Assembly (NCBI GenBank): GCA_902581285.1
Contig: CACHNP010000003.1
Location: 1-64,000, forward strand
Source of the DNA: an uncultured Gammaproteobacteria bacterium
GTDB taxonomy: Bacteria; Pseudomonadota; Gammaproteobacteria; Coxiellales; Coxiellaceae
Direction of reading: 5' to 3'
DNA length: 64,000 nt
In this document: positions 9,730 to 18,476 of the stretch, piece after piece
How the letters are laid out: the number at the start of each line of letters is the position of its first letter
How positions within the stretch are numbered: the stretch's first letter is position 1
Program-made: the position numbers and the translations under genes
Notes under the pieces: model-generated
Database searches by the model: none
Told to the model about the DNA's origin: nothing
Seen by the model: only the letters and a program-made list of their open reading frames with translations

Positions 9730-10275
9730 TTAATGATCACTATCAAGTTCTTCGATGGTGAAGTTGTGATTGGTGTACACGCAAATGTCACCAGCAATGG
9801 TTAAGCCTTTTTCGACAATGTCTTTTGCACTGAGGTCAGTGTGATCCAGCAGTGCGCGTGCAGCAGATTGGGCAAAATGACCACCGGAGCCAATCGCCAT
9901 CAAGTCGTCTTCGGGTTGGATGACGTCCCCGTTACCGGTCAGTATCAATGAAGCCGAATGGTCTGCTACGGTGAGCAAGGCTTCTAGTCGACGCAGCATT
10001 TTGTCCGTTCTCCAATCCTTCGCTAATTCAACGGCTGCTCGTAGCAAGTTTCCTTGGTGTTTTTCTAGCTTACCCTCAAAGCGTTCAAATAAGGTGAAGG
10101 CGTCTGCGGTGCCGCCAGCGAAACCGGCAATGACCTTGTTATTATACAAACGACGAACCTTACGTGCGTTTCCTTTTAAAATGGTGTTTCCCATGGACAC
10201 TTGCCCATCGCCACCAATGACGACTTTACCTCCACGACGAACCGATAAGATGGTTGTTCCTCGATATTGTTGCAT
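9730..10275 (-). CDS. hslV: HslV, peptidase subunit of the HslUV protease
   Basis: Proteasome-beta-like threonine peptidase. The N-terminus reads MQQYRG followed by [10 protein letters not shown], so the catalytic Thr is exposed only after removal of a six-residue propeptide; E. coli HslV loses only Met, while Legionella-type HslV carries a similar short leader. Conserved blocks are [40 protein letters not shown] and [17 protein letters not shown]. The length, 181 residues, is standard. It is cotranscribed with hslU and preceded by the FtsN-like gene, as in many gammaproteobacteria. Confidence 0.97.
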   Translation of the reverse strand: MQQYRGTTILSVRRGGKVVIGGDGQVSMGNTILKGNARKVRRLYNNKVIAGFAGGTADAFTLFERFEGKLEKHQGNLLRAAVELAKDWRTDKMLRRLEALLTVADHSASLILTGNGDVIQPEDDLMAIGSGGHFAQSAARALLDHTDLSAKDIVEKGLTIAGDICVYTNHNFTIEELDSDH

Positions 10276-10352
10276 GTGCTCTATCTCCTCTAAGTGCGTG
10301 AATGACTTTACTAAGTTACTGCTTTACATGGTGGGGATGGCTGGTCTGAATT

Positions 10353-10898
10353 TCAAGTGTCGGCTGTCGTATTCTTTTTTTTGGGTGTTTTTGGGGAGAT
10401 TAATAATGATTGTATGTTATTGCTTTCTAATAGGTTTTTGTTAAGTTTTGCACTGTTGAGTTGACTAAATGGCCCTACCATTACGCGGTAACGCTGGGGT
10501 TGTCTAGGTGAGTTTGTGACCACGAAAGCAGAGTAGCCTTCCGTGCCTAATTTTTCTGCCAAGCTTTGGCTGGCAGCGCTGTCGGTAGACGTTGCTACTT
10601 GTAGATAGTAACTGTTCGGGTTGATGGTGGATTGCGTATTCACTGGGTTAGGTGATGCGGGTACTTTTTCTTGCGGTAGCAGTGTGTAAAAATCAAGCGT
10701 GGGGTTGTGGTTTGCAACAGGGGTGGTTTTTTTATGTGACGTCGTCTTGGCGTGAATTTTTACGTGTTTGAGTTTGGCTTGATGGTGGTAGACGAGGTAA
10801 CCCAAGGCGATGATCACGATCCATAATGTGAAGTTGAGACACGCCAGTCGTAAGCGATTCTGACGCTTTTTACGATAATGATGCGCGTAGTCTTTCAT
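10353..10898 (-). CDS. ftsN: SPOR-domain cell-division protein (FtsN-like)
   Basis: A 181-residue bitopic inner-membrane protein: short basic cytoplasmic N-terminus (YRKKRQNR), one transmembrane helix at residues ~21-40, a proline/lysine-rich periplasmic linker that carries the DFYTLLP motif typical of FtsN-type proteins, and a C-terminal SPOR domain (YYLQVATSTD ... RYRVMVGPFSQLNSAKLNKNLL) that binds denuded septal peptidoglycan. It lies just upstream of hslVU, where ftsN sits in E. coli. It is shorter than E. coli FtsN (319 residues), mainly in the linker. The symbol rests on synteny plus architecture; another SPOR protein remains possible. Confidence 0.82.
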   Translation of the reverse strand: MKDYAHHYRKKRQNRLRLACLNFTLWIVIIALGYLVYHHQAKLKHVKIHAKTTSHKKTTPVANHNPTLDFYTLLPQEKVPASPNPVNTQSTINPNSYYLQVATSTDSAASQSLAEKLGTEGYSAFVVTNSPRQPQRYRVMVGPFSQLNSAKLNKNLLESNNIQSLLISPKTPKKKNTTADT

Positions 10899-11201
10899 TG
10901 GCAGCTCGGTGTACTGATTATCTTTAAGTCATTTATGATACTATTTTTTTATTTTTTTTGCTATGACAGAACATGGCATGTTGCTTGATAGCGGGTGATG
11001 GCGCTGGTAACACATGCTATCGCGCGCGCACACGTAGGGTGGGAAATAATGTACGCACGTTGTCTTAACATCTTATTTAATCTTAATATAATGTTTTTCG
11101 ATGCAAACTGTTACAAAAACTGCCTTGTCTCACATCCCGCTGTTACACTTGTCGTGTAAAGTTTAAACATATCTCATTGGTTCTGATTGGAGGTGTTGAA
11201 T
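10899..11201. other. Divergent intergenic region, no gene seen
   Basis: Separates the FtsN-like gene (minus) from an unknown gene (plus). It contains a TATAAT element at 11087-11092 about 110 bases ahead of the plus-strand gene and an A/T-run stretch at 10938-10960 close to the start of the FtsN-like gene; both are candidate promoter parts, without convincing -35 boxes. No coding potential was noticed. Confidence 0.35.
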
Positions 11202-11876
11202 ATGTCGCAGTATGTATCGTTTGAAGAGTGTAACAAGCTCATTTGTATGCTTGATGAATACTCAAGTTTTCTAGCAAAAAAACGAATATCCAGCGCAATT
11301 GATCAGTTAATGGCTTTGCCGAGAGTCAAATCAACTCAATGCGAGGCACTTTTGCAGCAAATTAAAAAGCAAGTTGTCGACCAAACATCGATACAGATCA
11401 CTGATCCAGTTTCTAACGATGCTAAATCACCGTGGTACAAATGGAGTGTTAGATCAGCTGATGATTCCAAACAAGCGATGCTGATGAATACGCTGAGAGA
11501 GAAAAAAGAGTGCGTTGGTGCTGTAGAAAAACTTGAGCGAAATTTGCGTCGCTGGTATGCCGCTAGGGATTTCAAACATCAGATCATCCCTACCTTTAAT
11601 AAGGCGACTAAACAAATTATTTCTAACAGTTCATTATGCAGTGATAAGTCTTTTCAAGCGGCATCACGTCAGTTCATCAATCTGGTAGGGGCTGATACGC
11701 ATTGTGCTGATATCTTCAAACAAATTCGGATTGTGCTAAGAGAAATGTGGCATGGTGTTTCTACAGCGGCTCGGTCATTGGTTGGTAAGAAAACTCGGTT
11801 TTTTGATACGGTTGCCCACCGAAAAATATCAGAATGTGTGTCAGACATAGAAAGAGGCCCGGTTGCGGGTTGCTAA
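11202..11876 (+). CDS. Hypothetical helical protein
   Basis: A 224-residue protein of unknown function. I start it at the ATG at 11202 because a GGAGGTG ribosome-binding site at 11189-11195 lies at correct spacing; a TTG further upstream would overlap that site. The sequence is mostly helical and basic, without signal peptide or membrane segment, and contains a KxRFFDTVAHRKIS stretch near the C-terminus. It is followed at 130 bases by the two-component genes but probably is not cotranscribed. No family recognised; an accessory, effector-type protein is possible but unsupported. Confidence 0.7.
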   Translation: MSQYVSFEECNKLICMLDEYSSFLAKKRISSAIDQLMALPRVKSTQCEALLQQIKKQVVDQTSIQITDPVSNDAKSPWYKWSVRSADDSKQAMLMNTLREKKECVGAVEKLERNLRRWYAARDFKHQIIPTFNKATKQIISNSSLCSDKSFQAASRQFINLVGADTHCADIFKQIRIVLREMWHGVSTAARSLVGKKTRFFDTVAHRKISECVSDIERGPVAGC

Positions 11877-12004
11877 TGGCTTGCAGGTTTTTGTTAAGTT
11901 TGATTACGTTCGATCGACCTTTGTTTATCGAAAGGGCTTGTCTGCTGACGAGTAGCGATGATTTTGACTAGTGATTCCCACATTAAGACGATATACTCTA
12001 GACT

Positions 12005-12730
12005 ATGGAAAAAAATGATCATGTGTTAGTGGTTGATGATGATGCTCAAATAAGAGATCTTCTAGCGCAATTTTTACTAAAGCACAATTACAAGGTTTCG
12101 ACTGCGTGCAACGGTCGTGAGATGGAGCAGGAACTCAAACGCCAGAAGGTGGATCTATTAATTTTAGACGTGATGCTACCAGGGAAAACCGGCACTCAAT
12201 TATGTCAGGAAGTGCGTCAAAAATCAGATATTCCTATACTCATGTTAACGGCCATGAATGATGACGTCGATCGAATTTTAGGTCTGGAGATGGGTGCCGA
12301 TGACTACATCGCTAAACCGTTTAACCCGCGTGAACTATTGGCGCGCATGCGTGCCGTTTTACGGCGCACCTCTGGGAGAGGGCAAGTTTCTGTAACGCCT
12401 GTGGCTAAGCCGCCAAAGTACCGTTTTGATCATTGGGTGTTGGATTCAGCGCGTCGGCATCTGAGTGACAGTCAAGGGATGCAGATTGTTTTAAGTTCGG
12501 GAGAGTATAATTTGTTGGTTGCCTTTTTACAGCGTCCGCAACAAGTTTTAAGCAGAGATTTGCTACTGGATGTTACCAAAAACCGCGAGGCGGGCCCGTT
12601 TGATCGAAGTATCGATATTCAGATTTCACGTTTACGCCACAAAATTGAAAAAAAACCAAAGTCACCTGAGCTGATTAAAACTGTGCGGGGCGGAGGTTAT
12701 GTCTTGGCAACCGACGTAGTTAAAATATGA
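12005..12730 (+). CDS. OmpR-family response regulator
   Basis: A 241-residue DNA-binding response regulator. The receiver domain has the acidic pair at residues 11-13, the phospho-acceptor Asp55 (LILDVMLPG), a conserved Thr (MLTAM) and Lys in YIAKPFNPRE. The C-terminal winged helix (residues ~140-235) has LSSGEYNLLVAFLQRPQQVLSR and the end motif RLRHKIEKKPKSPELIKTVRGGGYVL typical of OmpR/CpxR. No clear Shine-Dalgarno precedes the ATG and a TATACT element lies only about 7 bases upstream, so a leaderless or very short leader mRNA is possible. It overlaps the sensor kinase gene by 4 bases. An OmpR orthologue is plausible. Confidence 0.9.
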   Translation: MEKNDHVLVVDDDAQIRDLLAQFLLKHNYKVSTACNGREMEQELKRQKVDLLILDVMLPGKTGTQLCQEVRQKSDIPILMLTAMNDDVDRILGLEMGADDYIAKPFNPRELLARMRAVLRRTSGRGQVSVTPVAKPPKYRFDHWVLDSARRHLSDSQGMQIVLSSGEYNLLVAFLQRPQQVLSRDLLLDVTKNREAGPFDRSIDIQISRLRHKIEKKPKSPELIKTVRGGGYVLATDVVKI

Positions 12731-14016
12731 GTAATCGACAGCGTTTTTCTGTTTTATTTAGTCAACAAGCGGTGATGCTGTTCTTTGGCTGCTTATTTTT
12801 GATTCATGTGGCTTTTTTAAGTTTTTTTGCTCGTGAGTACAACCAAAACAGGCAAGCACTGCGTGGTAGTAACATTGTACAAAATATTCAAAATGTACTG
12901 AACGCGAGTCAGTTAGAAGTCGGCAAAACGGAACAGGATACTTTCGCTCTTAGGCGTAGCGTGGTAAATAAATCACAGTACAATGATATCAAGTATTCTT
13001 TGACGCGCGCACCGAAGGGGAATAAAGTCATTCGTAATTGGACCCCGGGCGCCGTTCGTCGAGTGGTGTCAGGGCATTTACTGGATTTTAACGTGTCGGT
13101 GATGGTGGCAAAGGAACAATGGTTAAACGCAAAATCAGAAGTTAAAACCCGGTTTTTTTACCAAGAGTTATTTTTGATTATTACTGAGATTGTGGTGTTT
13201 AGTTGTATCTTCATCTCAGCATGGTCAGTCAGTCGATTTACTCGTCCCTTAAGAAAGTTTAAGGTAGCTGCTGAGCGTTTGGGGGTGGACTTGCACGCAG
13301 CCCCATTGGATTTGTATGGCCCCAAGGTGGTTCGCGAAACGGCCTTTGCCATGAATCGAATGCAGAATCGTATCCAGGATTTAATTCGCGATAGAACTCA
13401 AATGATAGCGGCTATTTCACACGACTTACGAACTCCCATTACGCGGATGAAATTACGTTTGCAATTGCTAGACGATCAATCAGGCACTGCCGCTTGTATT
13501 CAAGATTTAGATGAGATGAATGAAATGATTAAGGCGGTAATGGACTTTTCACGCGACGATGCTGAAAAGGAGCCGATGATGAGAATTGAGTTGGCATCAT
13601 TAGTAGAGACGATTTGTAATGATGCCGTTGATATGGGGCATCTGTTAACGTTTCAGGGCCATGTTCAGCGTGTACCTGTCATGGGCCGGTCGCTGGATTT
13701 GAAACGCGCTTTTACCAATGTGATTAATAATGCCTGTCGCTATGGAACACGGGTGTCTGTTGATTTATCTGTGGTCAGTCGTCAAGCGCGCATCTTGATC
13801 AAAGACGATGGGCCCGGTATACCCGAAGATGAAATTGAGCGTGTGTTTGAGCCTTTTTATCGCGCAGAGAAATCCAGAAATAGAGATACCGGTGGGGTGG
13901 GTTTGGGTTTGGCGGTGACAGAGGGTATCATTCATGCGCATGAAGGGAAAATACGTTTGCGCAATGTAAAACCGAGTGGCTTATTAGTCACGATAATGTT
14001 GCCGTGTTTAAATTGA
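12727..14016 (+). CDS. Membrane sensor histidine kinase (EnvZ-like)
   Basis: A 429-residue kinase with two transmembrane helices (residues ~13-33 and ~145-165) flanking a ~110-residue periplasmic sensor, a HAMP linker, a dimerisation domain with the phospho-accepting His232 in AAISHDLRTPITRMKLRL, and an HATPase domain with N box FTNVINNACRYG, G1 DDGPGIP, F box FEPFYRAEKSRN and G2 GGVGLGLAV. All catalytic motifs are intact. Coupled to the response regulator by an ATGA overlap, so they form a cognate pair. The H-box and HAMP-DHp layout resemble EnvZ; the signal sensed is unknown. Confidence 0.9.
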   Translation: MSNRQRFSVLFSQQAVMLFFGCLFLIHVAFLSFFAREYNQNRQALRGSNIVQNIQNVLNASQLEVGKTEQDTFALRRSVVNKSQYNDIKYSLTRAPKGNKVIRNWTPGAVRRVVSGHLLDFNVSVMVAKEQWLNAKSEVKTRFFYQELFLIITEIVVFSCIFISAWSVSRFTRPLRKFKVAAERLGVDLHAAPLDLYGPKVVRETAFAMNRMQNRIQDLIRDRTQMIAAISHDLRTPITRMKLRLQLLDDQSGTAACIQDLDEMNEMIKAVMDFSRDDAEKEPMMRIELASLVETICNDAVDMGHLLTFQGHVQRVPVMGRSLDLKRAFTNVINNACRYGTRVSVDLSVVSRQARILIKDDGPGIPEDEIERVFEPFYRAEKSRNRDTGGVGLGLAVTEGIIHAHEGKIRLRNVKPSGLLVTIMLPCLN

Positions 14017-14021
14017 TGACC

Positions 14022-14696
14022 TTATAGGTCAGTTTTGATATAAACCTCATGCAACTGATTGAATGCCGTGGGTTGCGGGTCGGTCTCCTCTAGGTATTGC
14101 CAGCAAGCTTGAGCGCATTGGTCAGTTGTGATGGATGTGGAATCAATTAGAATATCGTAATTCATAAATTCATGGGTGCAGCGTGATGCTAGGTGCATCC
14201 CGGTGGGTCTAAAATTCTCTTGAGCGTTGGCGTTTTTAACGTTTGTTGAGCGTTTGGCTTCGCGTTGTACGCCGATTTCAGTGGCTGCAGTCATACCTAT
14301 AATGAAAACGGGGTAGCCGGCTAAAGCTTGCAGGAATGGAATCAAGTCATGGGGTTGCCAAAACAGTTCATCAGCAATAACATCGATACCTTGGTCGAGA
14401 AAGTGAGTGACAGCCAGGAAACGTGCTCGATTGATCTTATGTATTTCTGGCCCGTGTACGATAGTGGTGCGTTGATGTGCTCCACTACCTGATACTTCCG
14501 GCGTTAGGTACATCGGGTCCGGATGGTCTAGATCAAGCTTACAGGGAGGGATGCTTAGATGAAATGCATCGATGCCCAACAACACGCTGGGTCGAGAGGA
14601 CGCGAGTTTATTCTGTAATTTTCTAGCGGTACTGGTTTTTCCCACACTACAGGGGCCGTTAATCACAATGTGACGACCCAGTTTATCTGGATTCAA
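14022..14696 (-). CDS. Chloramphenicol phosphotransferase-like P-loop kinase
   Basis: A 224-residue protein with a P-loop NGPCSVGKTS (residues 13-22) after a short strand, then a VLLGIDAFHLSIP segment and an ADELFW motif, matching the chloramphenicol 3-O-phosphotransferase (CPT) family fold. Members phosphorylate chloramphenicol in Streptomyces, but most bacterial homologues have unknown small-molecule substrates, so resistance should not be assumed. It overlaps the 3' end of the amine oxidase gene by 14 bases, implying co-translation. It converges on the histidine kinase gene with only 5 bases between stops. Confidence 0.72.
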   Translation of the reverse strand: MNPDKLGRHIVINGPCSVGKTSTARKLQNKLASSRPSVLLGIDAFHLSIPPCKLDLDHPDPMYLTPEVSGSGAHQRTTIVHGPEIHKINRARFLAVTHFLDQGIDVIADELFWQPHDLIPFLQALAGYPVFIIGMTAATEIGVQREAKRSTNVKNANAQENFRPTGMHLASRCTHEFMNYDILIDSTSITTDQCAQACWQYLEETDPQPTAFNQLHEVYIKTDL

Positions 14697-16116
14697 GGTG
14701 TCGCTCCTTAATACTTTTTAATGCTTGTTGCGCTGCTCTAATGCCGCTGAGGTAGGCGCCGTGGACGGTGGTGCTATAGCGGGTACTAGTGCCTTCACCA
14801 GCAAAAAAGAGCGCGTTGTTGACTGGTTTTGTTAAGTTGATGATGTCTTGGTTGTTTTTTAAAGCATGCAATCCAAGACTGGTGTAAGAACCAAAAGCCG
14901 ATGGGTCTTTTCCCCATCGTGTGACGGTGATATGCGTGGGTTGTGGTATCTGGTTGCCATAAATATGGCGTAACGTTTGCATGACTGATGCTTTAATTTG
15001 ATTGTTGGTCAGCGACTCCATTACGTCGGCAGAGTGTCCGGCAGTGTAGGCGATTAATATCGGTTTTTTAATGTAATAGGCGTAATTTAAAAATGCAGCC
15101 CAAACCGGTTGTTGTTGATTATCATAATCACTAATATTAGGAGTCACGCCAATAAACTGTTTGTGTTCATCTCTATTCCAGAAAACGGACGGGAAGGTCA
15201 GCACCACTTTATCAAAACTAAACATGTTTAAGTGATCGATGGCTTCTTGAGTTTGCTGAGGTAGCTCGGGTATGAATTTGATTTGGTGTTTTTTAAGTAC
15301 ACCAATGGGCGTCGTGCAAATAACAGCGGGAGCCGTGTATGTGTTGCCGTTACGAGTGGAGACAATGATTTTATTTGGGTTTCGGAAGTCTATTTTGTTA
15401 ACAACTTGGTTAAGTTTGATTGCTTTTTTTAGTGGGTTGGTAAGATGGTTAATGAGTTCGTTATATCCGTTTAGCATCAATTGATCAGTATCAGAGGCGC
15501 TTTGGCCAACATCGTAGTGTGTTGGAAGTTGTGACAGTGCGTTCGCATATTCTGTTTCTATTGAGATAAAACTTAAAAAACGTAAGTTTATTTGTTGCTG
15601 TTGATTGAGGTGGTGTTGTTTGCAGAAGGCTGACAAAGCTTGCTGCACATTTGAATGTGGGGATTTTTTTAAGGATTGTTTAAACTGATCGAAGTGTTGA
15701 TATGCGTTTTCTAAAGCTTGCTTGCTAACTGGACGATAGTTTTCATTGTAAATACTATAGGACGAGTTGATGTCAGTTGCACTTAATTTGCTTTGGAACT
15801 TCTTGGCCAGCGAAAAGAGCGGGTTATTGGGATGGTAGCCATGAATCCACGAGGCGCCCAAGTCAATTGGAGTGTTTAATGTGTTGGCGTTGTTTATAGT
15901 GTTAATTCGTCCGCCGATACGATCACGTGACTCAAGGATGATAATATTTTTGACGCCTTCTTTATCTAACTCTCTGGCAGCACTAATGCCGCTCATGCCT
16001 GCGCCGATGACAATGACTGGGGTTGTGATGGGTTTTTTAGATTGGTGCTGAATAAAAAGCGTAATGACAATTGCAATAATCGAGAGAATTGTGCCACCAA
16101 CAAATAGAGGTTTCAT
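14683..16116 (-). CDS. Flavin-containing amine oxidase, membrane-anchored
   Basis: A 477-residue FAD enzyme of the monoamine/polyamine oxidase family. An N-terminal hydrophobic helix (residues ~4-22) acts as a signal anchor, followed by the dinucleotide motif VIGAGMSGISAARELD (residues ~36-51), the RDRIGGRI arginine motif, a LGASWIHG substrate-side motif, and a C-terminal FAD-binding block LFFAGEGTSTRYSTTVHGAYLSGIRAA. The catalytic fold is complete. With the anchor it may act in the periplasm on polyamines or similar amines; the substrate is inference. It is the upstream partner of the overlapping CPT-like kinase gene. Confidence 0.85.
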   Translation of the reverse strand: MKPLFVGGTILSIIAIVITLFIQHQSKKPITTPVIVIGAGMSGISAARELDKEGVKNIIILESRDRIGGRINTINNANTLNTPIDLGASWIHGYHPNNPLFSLAKKFQSKLSATDINSSYSIYNENYRPVSKQALENAYQHFDQFKQSLKKSPHSNVQQALSAFCKQHHLNQQQQINLRFLSFISIETEYANALSQLPTHYDVGQSASDTDQLMLNGYNELINHLTNPLKKAIKLNQVVNKIDFRNPNKIIVSTRNGNTYTAPAVICTTPIGVLKKHQIKFIPELPQQTQEAIDHLNMFSFDKVVLTFPSVFWNRDEHKQFIGVTPNISDYDNQQQPVWAAFLNYAYYIKKPILIAYTAGHSADVMESLTNNQIKASVMQTLRHIYGNQIPQPTHITVTRWGKDPSAFGSYTSLGLHALKNNQDIINLTKPVNNALFFAGEGTSTRYSTTVHGAYLSGIRAAQQALKSIKERHLESR

Positions 16117-16218
16117 TCTTCGTCCTTGTTTGATATGAAAACTAATTTTAGTTTAGCACGCTTGTTCAATACAGCAAAATCATAAGGGTAAAAATACAAT
16201 TTTTTTCGTTATCATTGA

Positions 16219-16451
16219 ATGGAATCGTATGCATACCCGCTTAATAGTGATGACTTAATTTCTTTATTGATACAACAGGTCGTTATAAAAAAAAGTGATG
16301 CATTTGGAGATAACAGGGTAAACGAGGGGGGGGATCTATCTTTATTACTGATATACCTGCATCAGTAGGCATTTGTATTCATGCTGATGCTCATTTTGTC
16401 GACTTACTATTTGATACTGGTTTTGTGACTGAAACGCTCAGTCAGTGTTAA
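16219..16451 (+). pseudogene. Small unknown gene, frameshifted at a G8 tract
   Basis: From an ATG at 16219 a frame reads about 50 codons (MESYAYPLNSDDLISLL...) and stops soon after a run of eight G at 16326-16333. In the next frame a protein-like sequence continues from the same run (TDIPASVGICIHADAHF, then VDLLFDTGFVTETLSQC) to a TAA at 16449-16451. Nine or six G would join the two into one protein of roughly 75 residues. No family is recognised and there is no strong ribosome-binding site. Either a decayed gene or one with homopolymer switching. The remainder of the 16117-16596 gap shows no other gene. Confidence 0.35.
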
Positions 16452-16596
16452 TGGACTTGTTTTATACCAATACATGGTATTTTTGATGATTAAAAAGACA
16501 ATATATGTATCTTTTTTTTAGTTTTATTTGTTGCAAAAAGAAGCAGTTTCATTGGCTTTGACTATAATCCGCACGAGATTTTAGAGCGGAGGTCAT

Positions 16597-18273
16597 GTGG
16601 CTAGAGGCGTAAATATATTAAAAGGTGAGCTTGATCATCTTATCAATCTTTTTAGTCGAAGTAGTGATCAGAAGTCTAGATCCTTTGATGCTCGAGACTT
16701 AGAGGAAAGATTTACGCGTGTTGTCAATCAGTGTGAATTATTGATGGATGACAGTTGTCCAGAATATTATTTATTCTTATCAAGATTGTATAGTTCATCT
16801 TGCTCTCTTCCTTATACTAATAAAAAAGAGAGTTCAGATTATCTTAGTAAGTATGAGGAGGCGATTGCTAAAAATAACTATGGTAAAAATAAACAGGATA
16901 AAATTAAAGCAGAGGTTCAGCGACTTTTTAGTCGCATGAATGAGACTTATACAGCCTCTATGGTATCAACTTCGGCTATTGATAATATAACCACGTCATT
17001 TGGAATTAGTAGCGCTGATGTGAGATCAAACCTGGATTTTGCTCAAACACAAATTGATACGGCATCAGATTGTTTGACGGCATATTCGTTAGTTAGTGCC
17101 AGTGTCGATAGTGCTAACTTATCAGACTATCTCGGCTCTGCTTCGGGTGATATAAGCACGATAATGAATGCGTTTGAGGTTTTGTTAATCGCAAAAAATT
17201 TATGTCAAGGAGTGAGTCTTAATTCCATATTAGCGAAAAGTGGAAGGAAAAAACGACTAGCTAAAATGGCTTTGTCACTATCATTCTCAACTTTAAAATT
17301 ACTGGGTCATATCCCCGTCGCCAATCTTCCGGCTATCATGGCCGTGCAGTCTTTGTGCAAGCTGGGTTTAACAGGGTATTTTTATCAGAAGAAAAAAGAG
17401 AACTTTAAAGAAGAGGAAAGGAAGTGGGGGATGCTTGATTCTCAATTAAAAGAAGAAGTTGGGAAGAAAGGTGCTAATGTTTCCGATATAATGTCGTTGA
17501 GGGACGTTGAAAAACAGTTGAAAGAAGGAAATATGAACTTAAATGACGCCGCAACGCATGTGTTATTGACTCGTGCCAATTCGGTTGAGGACCTTGAAGT
17601 TGCCTCAGATATTCTGATAAAAACAAAGGATTATCTCGAGTCGTCAAAAGCCGATGAAAATGAAGATGCTATAGCTCTGATTAAGAAGATTGATCGAAAA
17701 ATCAAGATTAATTCGGGATTGGTGAGTGCAAAAAAACAGTTGAAAAATTTAGAGGGTGATCTACAGAAGAGTATTGTGGATTTGGCCGTTACTACGGCGC
17801 TGGCTATTGCGTTTGTGACAGTGGCGCATCCATTTGTACCTGTTGTGGCAGCTGCTGGTTGCCTTTATGCGCTATACAATTCGTATGATTCGATATCAGG
17901 GCTATTTTCGAAGTCAAAACGGGTTCCTGATTTGTCACGTTATTCTAATCAAGAGTGCGCCAGTTATATGCTACATAAACTCACTCAATTTATCGATGCT
18001 GAATCAACTGGCTCCAAATCAATGGGTGAGGAGAAGTCGTCACAGTTAGAGGACATAAAGAGTAAAATTGAGGCTTTAAAAGCCAATCGCGGGTCTTCAT
18101 CAGACGATATCAAAGCGATTTTTGAGATTGTTAAAGAAATTAAAGAGACAGGTTTGACGTCGATGTATAAAAAGTTTCAGCCAATCGAGCGCGCTTATCA
18201 ACGTCGGGTGGATAAGTTGGATGAGGATTTTACGTCGTCATCTCAAATATCAAATAACCCAATGAAACCTTAG
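16597..18273 (+). CDS. Hypothetical 558-aa protein with two hydrophobic hairpins
   Basis: Unknown function. It starts at a GTG (16597) four bases after a strong GGAGG; an overlapping ATG at 16595 leads to a stop after five codons. A TATAAT element at 16563-16568 may be the -10 box. The protein is helical with a hydrophobic stretch at residues ~215-265, basic coiled-coil sequence (KKKENFKEEERKW), a second hydrophobic hairpin at ~395-430, and a Ser/Asp-rich, charged C-terminal tail ending in polar residues. This build resembles host-membrane-targeted secreted effectors of intracellular bacteria, but that is inference; no homologue is recognised. Confidence 0.72.
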   Translation: MARGVNILKGELDHLINLFSRSSDQKSRSFDARDLEERFTRVVNQCELLMDDSCPEYYLFLSRLYSSSCSLPYTNKKESSDYLSKYEEAIAKNNYGKNKQDKIKAEVQRLFSRMNETYTASMVSTSAIDNITTSFGISSADVRSNLDFAQTQIDTASDCLTAYSLVSASVDSANLSDYLGSASGDISTIMNAFEVLLIAKNLCQGVSLNSILAKSGRKKRLAKMALSLSFSTLKLLGHIPVANLPAIMAVQSLCKLGLTGYFYQKKKENFKEEERKWGMLDSQLKEEVGKKGANVSDIMSLRDVEKQLKEGNMNLNDAATHVLLTRANSVEDLEVASDILIKTKDYLESSKADENEDAIALIKKIDRKIKINSGLVSAKKQLKNLEGDLQKSIVDLAVTTALAIAFVTVAHPFVPVVAAAGCLYALYNSYDSISGLFSKSKRVPDLSRYSNQECASYMLHKLTQFIDAESTGSKSMGEEKSSQLEDIKSKIEALKANRGSSSDDIKAIFEIVKEIKETGLTSMYKKFQPIERAYQRRVDKLDEDFTSSSQISNNPMKP

Positions 18274-18476
18274 TGCTCGCTTGAGTTTTACCTATTATTA
18301 GGTTTTGATGATAATCAATGTCAGTTAGTGCGTGATGTTATGTGTATAAAACGGGCTAGCTAGGATTTATGTTTGCTCGAGCAATATTGATAATGATTTC
18401 GTGATAAGGTTCGGGCCCATGATGAATAAGGCATATAAACTGGTATGCTACGGATTTTATTGACGCTGATGCGTGA

